Positions 11,856 through 23,165 are shown, counted from the first letter of the stretch. The stretch: 64,000 nt of DNA from Euptelea pleiosperma (GCA_035048495.1 CM068549.1:6369822-6433821), one strand, 5' to 3'. Translations and numbers: made by a program. Notes: generated by a model from the sequence alone, not told the origin.

Positions 11856-12690
11856 AGAAACTCCATTACAACCACCCCCAAATCCGGCCAGAACCTACAA
11901 CAGACCACCGTTGGAGGCACCACAACGTGTTCCTCCACACTCCTGCCATTCCAAACGGCATTGCAACAACAACTTCATCGCAACCCTGCTACATCGTTCA
12001 TGGCAGACCGGCAATCCCTTACAGCTCCAAGCCGTTAGAAGCCACGCACCAGTCTCCATTGTTGCTAGTTTTCCACCACCAACAACAGCCACCAGCACAG
12101 TCACGGTCCTGCAGCCAAGCAACTCCACTCTCTCTCAACTTTCACTCACAACCACTCACTAGTTCGGGCTCCATTAAAATCGGTGAATGCTGTTGCTACT
12201 CCTCCATTCAACAACAGCATCAACGCCTCCATCCTTGCTGACCACATGGTGCTCTCCACGGTTTGCTTCACCATGAACAACTGCTGCTCTAGCTAGAATC
12301 ACCTCCTTGCCGACTCGCAACACATGCTACACCATCACAACAGTGACCATTCTCCTCTCCTAGCCAAACACGGTCTGCAAGAATCTACTGGGCTCCCCTT
12401 AATCTCCTCCTGCCACCACCTGCTGGTACAATTCCAGCAGCGTGCATCTGCAGGTCTGCAAGATTCAACGTCCAGATCTCCACTTAGGATCTCTCCTACA
12501 GTCCGGATCTAAAAGACGCTGGACCCCACATTTTCTCCTTCTGGTAGCAGATCTGCAACCAGCATCCTGCAACTCCTCTCTCTACAATAACGTCAACAGC
12601 CAACACCACATTCATAGGGAGCAACCCATTGCTCCTTCGTACCAATGGTCGAAGCATCTCACGGCCAATCCCTTGGCCATGACCTCCTCT

Positions 12691-12700
12691 ATTAGGTAAG
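12691..12700 (+). promoter_or_regulatory. Splice-donor motif in LTR leader
   Basis: AG/GTAAGT-type donor (GT at 12696) at the boundary of the C-rich leader and the CT-rich tail. Equivalent motifs occur in LTR types A, B and C. Confidence 0.45.
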
Positions 12701-13169
12701 TCCAAAGGTAAAAATTTCTTTCCTCTTCTCTTTCTCTCTCTTCCCTCTCTAATTCTCACTTTCTCTCTCTAAGTATCATTTTCTCTCTCTAAAATGCTTT
12801 CTAGAATAGTTTCCTTTTAATTGAGTCAATTTTGTAAGCACTTTAATTATTTAATTAAATTAAATTGATATTTCTCTTTTCCGTATTGTTTGAATTCTCC
12901 TTTATTTATGTTAATTAGTTTTTAATATTCTCTCCAAAAAGATTGTTTTAAAATCACTTCCATCATTCTCACCCTTTCATCATTTTTAGCAAAATTTCCG
13001 TTAATTTGTTCTTTATTTGCCCTAACCCCGAGTGAGGACGATATCCGACACGTACCACTGTGCAAATCTGCATTTTTGCAGATTAAGTGAACCAAATCGG
13101 AGAAATTACAAATATTGTTGAACTTTAGGGTTTCCGTAACCAACGACGCGGAAAAACCTTAATTTCAAA

Positions 13170-13183
13170 TGGCGCCGTTGCCG
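13170..13183 (+). other. Primer binding site of NA3 (tRNA-Asp)
   Basis: TGGCGCCGTTGCCG, two bases after the LTR, is complementary to the 3' end of plant tRNA-Asp(GUC) over 14 nt. Confidence 0.9.
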
Positions 13184-14722
13184 CTCGGTTGATGGGATTG
13201 CAAAAAGACGAACAGAAATTCAAAAAGCTGCTTAATCTTCAAGATCCGATCCATATCGGAAACTTTTAATTTTATTTTTCACATTTTTCACTTATTATTT
13301 TAATGCCTCGGATGGCTGAGTGCAAAGTTGTAATAACTTAGGACCTTATTTTCTCTCCTTTTAGAATAACTGCTAGATAATTAACTAATTAAAAAAAATA
13401 CCAAAAATATTAGGGTCAGATTTCAATTCTGCCATTTCTAGTTAGATCACCATTGGTTATTTGATTCAAATTGGAAGATTTCCAACTCTGGGTAATTCAA
13501 AAGTAGATATTTTCGAACCCTAATTCGGGAATAGCTAAAGTTGAATTTTAAACCATAATTGGAACTAATTCACAATATTGGCCCTAAATCATTGAGTGTT
13601 TCTTGAAACCCCAAAGGCGGTATATCTTCCAATTACATACCATAGACCATTGTGGACTAACGTGATTGCGGATTGCGTTTACCAAGTGAGTAGGGAGCAA
13701 AAGCTCAAAGAGGTGGAGTCGGGCCCAAGCCCATTTGGATACCCCTCCCTATCTAATGGAGGAGACCCTGTGCGTAGCCAACGGGCAGGTAAGTTTCTAC
13801 ACCTCGCCTTGAGTGTGATCTTGATCATTGTGCAAAATACTGTGCCGATTGTCTATTTGCTTTTGCAAAAATTATCGAAATTGCTTGGTTTGGCCGTAAT
13901 AAAATACATTAAAGAGCAAACCCAGCTCTAACTTGAAACTGGTGGGATTTCATCACTCACCTCGTCATTCCAGCTTTTGTGCAACCACATCCAAGAATTA
14001 AAATCAATCAAGAATAGAGCCCACTTAGATCGGTGTTCGAGGAAAACTCCACATAAAGCGACCCCTTCAAAGATCAAGTCGATTAAGTCCATGAGTGCGG
14101 GTCCCTGTTATCTAACACACCCATAGGTCCCTACTACTCAAGTATACCGAGCTCGTAAGTGGCTTCCTTGATTGTCTGTTGGATTAGCTTAGTGTCGGAT
14201 TAGGAACATGAACCAACCCTAGCTCCTCTTCTGGGAAAACTCATCTTCACGCTTGATAAATCCGGTTAGTCTGGGGCGTACTTAAGTCAGCCGATGTGCC
14301 GCACGTCTATCTAGGCTTCGGATTATCTTGCAGTCAACTTGAGTTAGTACTAGCGGATTTGCTTTGAAGAGTGTATCCTAGTGAGAACCTAAAGAGTGAA
14401 AAGTTAGTCCGGCGGGTAATAGAAGATAAACCAGTGGTCTGCACACTGTCATAATCTACACTATCCCTATACTAAACAAGATAATCATAATACTATCCTG
14501 ATTATTTAGAAATAGGATTATCTGTTGCTCTGTGTGCATCATCTAAGCTCATTCGGTTTCGTAGTCCTCATATTTTTTATCGACTCTAGGGCTTGTTTTT
14601 ACAAGCATATGCTCGTTTGGATTTGATCCAACCCGAGACTGATTCGATCTGAGAGTCAGTCTACCGCACCGCTCTCTTCCACCTAATCTATCTCCCTACT
14701 CTGAGAGACTCACATCACTCTG
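13184..14722 (+). mobile_element. NA3 leader, 1.5 kb, conserved non-coding
   Basis: From the primer site to the first ATG of the ORF. It matches the NA1 and NA2 leaders closely, and blocks from about 13980 onward also match the ATH1 leader. An open frame at 13596-13931 starts with GTG and has no internal methionine, so I treat it as leader. A GGTAAGT donor-like motif lies near 13790 and a TTATCTTGCAG acceptor-like motif near 14325. Confidence 0.8.
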
Positions 14723-15496
14723 ATGGATGTTGAACGGCCTCTATTCGAGACCTACCACAATTTCTTTGAAGATCTAGGAGATAACTCTGAGCACTGGTAT
14801 ACCAATCCTGAGTGTCGTCATGACACTCCAGTCTCACAGAGTTCGATGGGACATGAAGCACAGGGAGATCCAGTGCTAAAATCCCTACTTAAGGATTTGA
14901 GAAACTCAGTTTCCGCCCTTGATGTTGCGGTCCAGAAGCCTGTTTATCACTCTAAATCTGTGGGATATTTCCCTCATGTCCAGGAAGAGGTCTGTAATTT
15001 TAGTACATTTGAACCTTTGCTACAGACCTCCTACAATAACATGTATTATCTGGACAATGGAAGTCAAAATACCTTTGAATGGGAACAACAGTCTTTTCCC
15101 CAGCAAAATCTACAACAGGATATGTATCATTCTGAGTTTCACCAACCTTCTGGACAATATGATGGGTAGTACTCTCAGTTGCAGTACCAGCCAGATCCAC
15201 AGACTGAATATTTTGGTCAACAGTGGACCCCGCAAGATTTTCAAAGTTCGCAGATAGTCCCAGAGTCACTTCCATCATATAACTTTCATACTCAGTCGGA
15301 CTACATTCCAGAGTTGGCACCTCAGCTTCCCTTAGCTGAACCGCCACAATCTGCTACTAAACCTACTCTAGAAGAACTCCTCTCACAATACATCATCCAA
15401 CAACAGCACTCCATGGAGAGCTTGGAACACCGTCTAGGTGAGTTAGAATCTGAGAGAGAGGAAGTCAACTTCACTAGCCAACCTATGGCTTATTAG
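14723..15496 (+). pseudogene. NA3 Gag/Pol-remnant ORF, N-terminal part, with in-frame TAG
   Basis: Begins MDVERPLFETY, paralogous to the ATH1 Gag start MAVERPLIETF. It reads as the NA1 ORF up to a TAG at 15167-15169; NA1 and NA2 have CAG (Gln) there. The frame then stays open to 15496, where the element is truncated at a junction with a reverse LTR fragment. Retained segments are the LGDNSEHW region, QEEVCNFSTFEP, a Gln-rich stretch and ELAPQLPLAEP. There is no capsid, zinc knuckle or enzyme domain. It is a broken, truncated member of the non-autonomous family. Confidence 0.75.
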
Positions 15497-15997
15497 TATG
15501 AGAAAATGGAGATAAAAGTATTGGTAGAGGGTCTGGAACCCTGGTCTTCACTGTGACCATCCTCACGCTTCTCCAGTAGAGTAGACTATCATTCCTTGCT
15601 GACTCATGTGGCTTTAAATGCTTTGGTCCATCTCTTGGTCATTGGCTCTCCTATTCTCTTCGTTCTTTGGGCCGGCTTTTTGGTCATCTTATTCAGCCCA
15701 TAGTTGGCCCATATCTTCTAGTCATAGCATGTGGGCTCGCAAGTCTCGAGAATTATCCCATCGGGGTTTCCTGCGACAGAAGAAGCGCGTAATGAGACTT
15801 TATCAGAACGACTCAATGTCTAGACTTCCAAAAATGTGTTTAATGCATGCAAATATACCATTTCGTCCAGAAAAGTGTGTTCTACGCAACAAAAGAGACT
15901 CTTACGTAGAAAAGTAGATAAATAGATCATTTTAACGTAGGAGAGTATGAAAATGCTTAGAAGATAACTGTGGAAAATACACACTTTTAAGCGAATA
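15496..15997 (-). mobile_element. NA0 5' LTR remnant (first ~500 bp of LTR, reversed)
   Basis: Near-identical to 1262-1772 and ends with the LTR terminus (minus strand TGATATTCGC) at 15997. No polypurine tract follows, so this is an outer element end and hence the 5' LTR of NA0. The rest of that LTR is missing, deleted together with the 3' half of NA3. It contains a tRNA-like module. Confidence 0.82.
15527..15584 (-). promoter_or_regulatory. tRNA-like module in U3 remnant
   Basis: Same 58-nt arrangement as at 1301-1358: CTGGAGAAGC, 23 nt, CAGGG-TTCCAGA-CCCTC, then a T4 run. Confidence 0.6.
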
Positions 15998-16053
15998 TCA
16001 GTCTTCTCCTTGCAGGTTCTCTCTCCTTCAGCAGGCCGCACCACCAATCCTAG

Positions 16054-16079
16054 CCGGAGTTGCAGACCTGCAACTCCGG
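16054..16079 (+). repeat. LTR leader hairpin (11-bp stem)
   Basis: CCGGAGTTGCA-GACC-TGCAACTCCGG. Confidence 0.9.
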
Positions 16080-17016
16080 ACAAAAACTAGCTTAAACGGT
16101 GGCTGCAAGCCACTGCCTCTTCAAAACTCTTTTCACCTCTCTCTGCCTTTCTCTCTCTCAGAAAAGAAAAGAAAAAAAAAAAGAAAAGAAGGAGAACGAG
16201 AGAGGAAGCTGTGAGCTTCCTGGACTGGTGCACCTTCACCGCCCCCACCTGCAACTTCCGGCCACCTCGTCTTCTTCATCTCCGGCGAAGCTTGCAACCC
16301 ACCATCCACCCCTTAGCTCTACCTTTGTCCTTGCTACCTTCAAACGTTGCTGTTAGTGCAACATTGTAGGCGGCACCACCTGTGCGCCTCTCTCCTTTCT
16401 CCCATTCACGTCCTCCTTTCATTGCTCCATTTTCAACGCCTGCAACATCCTTGCTGCAACACCTTAGGTGTTTGCAACCAGAACTCCACAGACCTCCATC
16501 TCCAGTACCGCCCTTCACGTCATTGATCTCCACAAATGCTGCACGTCCTCCCCACAACCAGCCGTTCTCTCTCCCTCCATCTCCATTGACGCCTCACCTT
16601 GAGCTCTCGGATGGCCAGACTGTAAGTATTCCATGGTGTGCAAAGAAGAGACTTGCAAGTCCAGCAACCTGCAACCCCATGACGCTACACACCAGCAACA
16701 ACCACCAGCACCTTCAACGAAGTTCATCTTTTCCACACTGCGACCCCATGATCTGCTCCTTGTCCAGACTTTAGGGTGAGGATCTCACCTTTCGTGTGTG
16801 GATGCCTTCTCTTTCACTAAGCCCGCAAGCCTCATCCTTCTTGCGTCGATCTACATGCCGTACAAGCACCTGCAAGTGCAATGTCCAGCAAGCCACTCCT
16901 TGGCCATGGGCTACCTCTCATCATGGACCATTAACATGGCCAAACCCCACTAGTATCACATAACCCACCATCACATGCTCTCTTATTGGCCGAACCTCCA
17001 ACTCTTCGAGCCGATC

Positions 17017-17025
17017 CAGGTAAGT
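17017..17025 (+). promoter_or_regulatory. Splice-donor motif in type-C LTR
   Basis: CCAG/GTAAGT, a full match to the plant donor consensus, at the same place in the LTR as the donors of types A and B. Confidence 0.5.
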
Positions 17026-17482
17026 CCAAGGCGAATCCTCTATTCTCTCTCTAGATAGGTTTCTCTATCCTTCTCTAGTTCTCTCTAAATCTCTTTCTCT
17101 TTCTATTTCTTCATCTCTCTCTATTTCATCACTTTCTCTCTCTAGAACATCTATCTCTCTCTAGATTTCTCTACTTTCTCTCTCTTCTTCTTCTCTCTCT
17201 CTCCAATTTAGTTTTACTGCTTTCTAGATTAATTGTTTCATGTTTGAGTTGTAAGTTACATTTGAATTCATGAAATAAAGTTTATTTTGATTCAAGATCG
17301 ATAAATTCCTATTATTTTATGTTCCTTATTGCGCTAATCCAACTAATCCCGAGTGCAGATACGACTCCGACACTTCCCACTGTGCAAAGAATTGTTTAAA
17401 TCTTGCAGGATAATCGGATAATTTACAAATGTGTTGAGATTAGGGTTTCCGTAACCCACGACGCAGAAAAACCCTACTTTCA

Positions 17483-18628
17483 ATGAGGCACCAGTTAGAG
17501 GGTATGCGGGTTATTTTCTTGATCGCGAATCTTGAAGTTGATGAGTATTGAGATGGGCAACCAGCAAGGTCTAACTGATCATGTGTTGCAAGGTGCTGAA
17601 AGAGAGTTGCCCGTATCGATCGGAGTGGTGAGGTTCTACAAATCCGTAGTGAAATTTCTCAAAATCTCAGCGACTGTTACTTCTCTTATCTGCAATACTT
17701 ACCTTCCAGTGAAGAGAATGGAAGCAAGGAGAGGTCGTCTAGACGCTTGATGGGAGGCACTAGGCGATTGAAGGTGGAGATCCTCAAGGGAGAGATGGCT
17801 ACAACGATAGCTCTCAAAAAGGGACGAACAGTGTATTGAGAAATGCAACTCTAAGGTGTTTACATACGTTGAGTTCCCTACGGTGTTTAGGGTTGCAATG
17901 GGTTGTGGAAACCTAATTCCACGTGTTTGAAACAGGAGGGAAAGGGAAAATAAACTAATAAGGGGTTTCTAATCTTATTTGAAGAGTTGGGTTACACGGT
18001 GATGTGAAGGTGAAAGTCGATTGAATTAAAAGAAAAAGTTAGCTTATGGTTTTGATTGGGTGTTTGTCAAAACAAAAAAAAAAGGTTTAGGCTTGGACGG
18101 TTGACGTGGTTGGTGTGTTTCATCCAACACAAAAGAGTAATATAAAATATATAGAGGTACATAATAATTAATATGTTCAACCTATAGTGTCATTAATTGA
18201 TATGTGTCATAGTATAATAATTAATAGCACTAATACATATAATGATGTTTATAGGGCTATACGATAAATTACGTATACACACGCATACGCATTAAGCACG
18301 ATACACACACACTTAATATCCAAAGTATAGTAAGAATTCATGTAAGCTATTAAAATTTATGCTAATCATATTTAAATATTAATTATTACATAATGGACCC
18401 AAGACGATTCGAGAAATATCATGTGCCGCACTATGCGCGCTCATGTGCGCCCGTACGGATAGGCCCTAAAAGTTCAAATTCCACAGAATTGAACGAGATT
18501 AAAGATAGTTGTTCTAACAATTAGCATAAGACATTAAAAGCAGAAAAATGCATGAAAAAAATATAGGAAAAAAAACAAATTTGACTAACCTACCCTTCTA
18601 AAGTTTTTTTTTTTTTCAGGGTTTTACA
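17483..18628 (-). mobile_element. CHR chromovirus 3' LTR (left, partial)
   Basis: Homologous to 33841-33996 joined to 58368-59371, differing by a few percent. The minus strand begins TGTAAAACCCTG (ends at 18628), right after the polypurine tract. Its other portion lies left of the window because a type-C LTR inserted after ATGAG. It is AT-rich with ACAC runs, and no gene is seen. Confidence 0.85.
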
Positions 18629-18643
18629 ACCTAACCCCCTTAA
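18629..18643 (-). other. CHR polypurine tract
   Basis: Minus strand TTAAGGGGGTTAGGT between the pol stop codon and the LTR start TGTAAAACC. Confidence 0.8.
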
Positions 18644-21532
18644 AGAGAATTTCGTCCTCGAAATTGGATGCATACCTCAGTGAAAAGATCCGGATATTTT
18701 GCACGCATCTCAGACTCTAGTTCCCAGGTCGCCTCCTCAAGACTGTGATGTTGCCATAACACCTTGACCAAGCGGATAGTCTTTGTGCGTAGCACCTGTT
18801 CCTTTGTGTCCAAGATTTGCGATGGCCGCTCCTCGTACGCTGCATCGTCTCTGAGCTGTAAGTCCTGCCAGTTGATGACGTGTGTCGAGTCTGGCTCGTA
18901 TTTTCGAAGCATAGATACGTGAAAGACGTTGTGTACTCTGGATAGCTCTGGCGGTAGTGCTAGCTGGTATGCAACCTCTCCAACTTTGCCAAGGATCGCG
19001 AATGGTCCGATGTAACGCGGTGCCAATTTGCCCTTCTTGTCGAACCGAATCACTCCCTTCCGTGGCGTCACTCGTAGGAACACGTGGTCCGTGTCTTGAA
19101 ACTCCAATGGTCGTCTACAATGGTCAGCGTAGCTCTTCTGTCGGCTCTGAGCTGTAAGAAGCCGGTCGCGAATGATCTTCACCCTCTCGGTGGTCTCTTG
19201 AACTAACTTTGGTCCCGATATCGTACGCTCTTCGGCCTCTGCCCAACAGATAGGTGATCTACAGGGTCTACCATAGAGTGCCTCGTATGGTACCATCTAG
19301 ATACTAGCTTGATAACTGTTGTTGTATGCGAATTCTGATAATGGTAAATGTTCGCTCCAACTCCCCTGGAAATCCAATGCGCAAGCTCTCAACATGTCTT
19401 CTAAGATTTGGATAGTGCGTTCTGATTGTCCATCCGTCTGTGGATGAAAGGCTGTACTGAACTTTAGTTGCATTCCCAAGGCTTCTTGTAAGCTGCTCCA
19501 GAAACGTGAAGTGAATTTTGAGTCACGATCAGATACGATCGAGAGTGGGATGCCGTGTAGTCGTATGATCTCTCTGATGTAAAGTTTTGTAAGTGTCGGC
19601 ATAGAGTCTGTAGTCTTCACTACGATGAAGTGTGCAGATTTTGTCAATCTATCCACGATTACCCAAACTGCATCTTGTCCTCGTTGGGTCTTCGGTAGTC
19701 CTGTCACGAAGTCCATCGTGATGTGGTCCCACTTCCATTCTGATACTGGTAAGGGTTGTAACAACCCTGCTGGCCGCTTGTGTTCTGCCTTCACCTGCTG
19801 ACAAGTGAGACATCTCGAAACAAAACTAGCAATGTCCCGCTTCATCCCTCTCCACCAAAACTAGCGTCGTAAGTCGTGGTACATCTTCGTGCCTCCTGGA
19901 TGGATAGTGAGTCTCGAACGGTGTGCCTCTAAAAGTATGTCCTCCCGTAGCGTCACATCAACTGGTACGCAAAGTCTCCCTAGATATCGTAAGCTACCGT
20001 CTGTCTGTGTGGTCCAGCCTTCTGGTCCCTCACCGTTAGTGATCTCTGCTCGCAAGGTCTCAAGTTCCTGGTCTTCCTTCTGTGCCTCAATAATTCTCTG
20101 GGTGAAAGTCGATTGGGCTACTAAATTGCATAAGACTGCTCGAGTCTCGTGTCTCTGAACTCCAAGGTCGTACTCCTCGACCATGTCTAGCAACTGCCAT
20201 CTACGCAAGGCCAAAGCCGCTACCATTCCCCGAGATTTTCTGCTCAAGGCGTCTACCACGACATTCGCCTTCCCAGGGTGGTAATGTAGAGTGAACTCAT
20301 AATCCTTGAGAAACTCCATCCATCTCCTCTGCCTAAGGTTCAACTCTTTCTGAGTGAAAATGTACTTCAAACTCTTATGGTCAGAGTATATCTCAAACTT
20401 CTCCCCGTATAGGTAGTGCCGCCAAATCTTCAATGCAAAAACAATCGCTGCAAGCTCTAGGTCATGAGTCGGGTAATTCTACTCATGAATCTTCAACTGC
20501 CTAGAAGCATAAGCCACAACCTTGCCCTGTTGCATAAGTACACATCCAAGACCTCTCAACGAAGCATCACTGTAGATGGTGTATCCCACATCGTTCGTCG
20601 GAATGATCAATATCGGTGTCGTAGTCAATCTCTTCTTGAGTTCCTGGAATGATGCTTCACATGCGTCGGTCCAAATAAACTTCTCACCCTTGCGTGTAAG
20701 CTTTGTCATCGGTGCCGCTAGTCGTGAGAAATCCTCGACGAAGCGTTTGTAGTAACCTGCTAGTCCTAGGAAGCTGCGTATCTCTGTAACGCTCTTCGAT
20801 CTCCCCCAGTTCCTAACTGTCTCGATCTTCACTGGGTCCACAGAAATTCCATCTCTCGAGATGACATGGCCCAGAAACTGTACTTCTGCCAGCCAAAATG
20901 CACATTTATCCCTTTTGGCGTACAATTGATTCTCCCTCAAAGTCTATAGCACTATCTTCAAATGCTGTTCGTGCTCTTCTCGGGTCTTGGAGTAGATCAA
21001 GATGTCATCAACAAACACTACGACAAACTGATCTAGATACGGTCGAAATACTTGATGCATCAAATCCATGAATGCTGCCGGTGCGTTTGTCAGTCCGAAA
21101 GGCATTACTAGAAATTCATAGTGTCCATATCGAGTCCGAAATGTTGTCTTCGCGATGTCCTCGTCCTTTACTCTCAGCTGGTGATATCCTGACCTCAAGT
21201 CAATCTTCGAGAAAAACTACGATCCTCGTGGCTGGTCAAATAAGTCGTCGATACACGGCAATGGGTACCGGTTCTTCACTGTTACTCTGTTCAACTGCCT
21301 GTAGTCTATGCATAGTCACAAAGTTCCATCCTTCTTCACAAATAACACAGGTGCACCCCATGGTGAAGTGCTAGGGCGTACAAACCCTCTATCCTGGAGC
21401 TCTTGTAGTTGAACCTTCAATTCTTTGAGCTCAAGCGGTGCCATCCGATATGGTGATATAAAGATCGGTGATGTGCCGGGGTGTATCTCAATAGCGAAGT
21501 CAATCTCTCTCTTCAGTGGTAGTCTCGGTAAC
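18640..21532 (-). pseudogene. CHR pol, 3' part: RT, RNase H, integrase, chromodomain (multiple stops)
   Basis: One frame throughout, running from RT to the stop at 18640. RT shows [32 protein letters not shown] and FVDD (near 21010). RNase H shows [13 protein letters not shown] and ALKIWRHYL. Integrase shows the HHCC finger (CLTCQQVK), [16 protein letters not shown] and [11 protein letters not shown]-terminal chromodomain-like segment (KTIRLVKVLWQHHSLEEATWE) marks a chromovirus, best fit Tekay/Del. Stops interrupt it at 19297, 19861, 20479, 20944, 21217 (TAG) and 21316 (TGA), with no frameshift seen. Pol would copy the RNA and integrate the cDNA, but this copy is inactive. It is split at 21532 by NA1. 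Confidence 0.92.
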
Positions 21533-21988
21533 TGATATTCGCTCAAAAGTGCTTATTTTAAGCCATTATCCTTATAGCGATGTCGCATTCTCCTCCGTAA
21601 AACTTGTCTTTTTGTTGACTTTTCCATATAAGAGTTTCTTCCATTGCGTAGAACGCATTCTTTAGACGAAAATCGACTATTTGCATGAAATATACGCATT
21701 TCGGATAGTCTAGTATCAAGGTATTTTAGTTGAATCTCATTATGCGCTTTTTCACTTATAGAAGACCCTATCAGGCGATTCTCGAGGACTCGCAGGCCCA
21801 CGATCAACCACAGAAGACTTCTATCAAAGCTTAAAGAGCCAACAGGCTAGGATAAAAAGATAGAAGACATATACGGGCAAAGCTAGAGGATTGTAGAGCC
21901 GGAACAAGGACTAAGAGAGAGAATAGCTGGAGACCAAGAGAAGGACTTAGGTGTTAAAGGCCACACCAATTGACATCAAAGGATAAGT

Positions 21989-22046
21989 TTGACTTATTGG
22001 TGGAGCAGACGAGAGAGAATAAAGAAGACCAGGGTTCAAGACCCTC
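21989..22046 (+). promoter_or_regulatory. tRNA-like module in U3
   Basis: TTGACTTATTGG-TGGAGC, 23 nt, CAGGG-TTCAAGA-CCCTC. T4 at 22053 and T5 at 22058 follow, as at a Pol III terminator. Confidence 0.62.
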
Positions 22047-22112
22047 CAATGCTTTTATTTTTATATTTTTCTCTCACCTCTCTCCTATTTCTCTCTTTAT
22101 CTATCTATCTTG

Positions 22113-22217
22113 GCCCATGACATAGGCCCATGACCTAAGTCCATGACCCATGACCCATGACCCATGCCCATACCCATGACCCATGCCCATAACCCATGCC
22201 CATGACCATGCCCATTT
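22113..22217 (+). repeat. CCATG(A)CC minisatellite
   Basis: Shorter array than in NA1's own 3' LTR (28989-29130). Confidence 0.9.
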
Positions 22218-22381
22218 GCAACAAGAAGAGAGAATTGGTCTCACTTGACCGATTCTTCTCTCCCCATATCTCTCTATCCTAGTCACTCTCTCTCTCATCT
22301 AACTAACCCATTCCCAACCGTTGGATCTCTCTAGATCCAACGGTCATCATTTTTACAACAAGCAAAAAAGAAAAAAAAAAG

Positions 22382-22391
22382 TCTATAAGAG
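22382..22391 (+). promoter_or_regulatory. TATA box of NA1
   Basis: TCTATAAGAG after an A-run, followed by a CT-rich leader. It is the likely Pol II promoter core. Confidence 0.7.
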
Positions 22392-22650
22392 ATTCATTCT
22401 CTCTCCTTCTTGGGTTGGTTCCCTCCCCCTTCTCTTCCTCTCTTTCTTCTCTCTTTCTTTCTCTTCTTCTTCACCCTTCTTCTCCGGCGAGCAACTCCGG
22501 CAAGCTCACCATTAACGCCTCCACCTCGAAGTGCAAAGCGTCAAACAACAACGTCTCCTTGCTGTCCATTCCATTCACCACAATCAAAGGCTACAATCCT
22601 CAATCCTATTGATTTCTATCCAATAGAAGTTGCACCATTTACCTCTTCAA

Positions 22651-22659
22651 TGGTAAGCT
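22651..22659 (+). promoter_or_regulatory. Splice-donor motif in NA1 leader
   Basis: ATG/GTAAGC with GT at 22653. Conserved at 29567, 35803, 57860 and 62948; at 56789 the context is AAG/GTAAGC. Confidence 0.45.
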
Positions 22660-23129
22660 TCTCTCTAATTCATCTCTCTAACCTTCCTACCTTCTTTCAC
22701 TCTCTTCTTTCCCTCTCTACCTTTACATGCTTTCTAGGGTAATATTTTAATGGCTTTCTAGATTAATTTGATTTAATGTTATTTCCATTGTAAAGCATTT
22801 GAACAAGCATTGTAAGCATTTGTTTTTAGTTTAATGAACAAGTTTTAAATTCAAGTTTAAGTTGTTTTCATTTATTTTGTTTTTCATTCTCGTTTCTCTT
22901 ATATTTTTTTTCATTCTAATAGTTTTAACAATAATCTCAAACATATTTTAAATCAACCTCCACCATTCTCACCCTTTCATTTATTCCAAGCATTTTCTGA
23001 TTATTCTTATTTCTTATTGTGCTAACTAATCCCGAGTGCGGACGATATCCGACACGAGCCACTGTGCAAGTCTGCTTATTTGCAGATTAAGTGAACCAAT
23101 TCGGAGAAATTACAAATATTGTTGAAATC

Positions 23130-23165
23130 AAGGGTTTCCGTAACCGACGACGCGGAAAAACCCTT
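23130..23165 (+). repeat. U5 stem-loop just before the primer site
   Basis: AAGGGTTTCCG pairs with CGGAAAAACCCTT (two bulged A) around a 12-nt loop. AGGGTTT/AAACCCT is the telobox-like part shared by most LTRs here. Confidence 0.65.

Larger units (their letters stand above)
9818..13167 (+). mobile_element. 5' LTR of NA3, type A-long
   Basis: Starts TGATATTCGCTCAAAAG and ends ...AATTTCA just before a tRNA-Asp primer site. The first ~900 bp and last ~200 bp match the 1.64-kb type-A LTRs. The middle (about 10750-12950) is different and about 1.7 kb longer, rich in CT and CAAC runs. It holds the CCATG minisatellite, tRNA-like module, TATA box (10693-10702), leader hairpin and splice-donor motif. 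The long frames in the middle are low complexity and I do not call them genes. The 5 bp before it (TTTTG) have no right-hand partner because the element is truncated. Confidence 0.88.
15998..17482 (+). mobile_element. Type-C LTR, 3' portion
   Basis: Forward LTR body ending in the family U5 signature (TAATCCCGAGTGC..., CCACTGTGCAA, AGGGTTTCCGTAACC) and TTTCA at 17482. ATGAG follows, which matches the intact site in CHR's right LTR (33845-33850 region). It was cut by NA0, whose outer end abuts it; the 5' part lies outside the window. It has a leader hairpin at 16054-16079 and a CAG/GTAAGT donor at 17020. Low-complexity frames here are not genes. Confidence 0.78.

Noticed and set aside
21553..21807. 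84-codon antisense frame repeated in seven type-A LTRs (also 9838, 28428, 34017, 34606, 55678, 61872)
   Set aside because: It opens with TTG, not ATG, and most differences among the copies change the amino acid, so nothing indicates protein selection. Openness reflects low divergence.
22410..22742. 110-codon forward frame in type-A LTRs (also 29324, 35560, 56546, 57617)
   Set aside because: TTG start and CT-rich low complexity; it crosses the splice-donor motif. Best explained as leader RNA.
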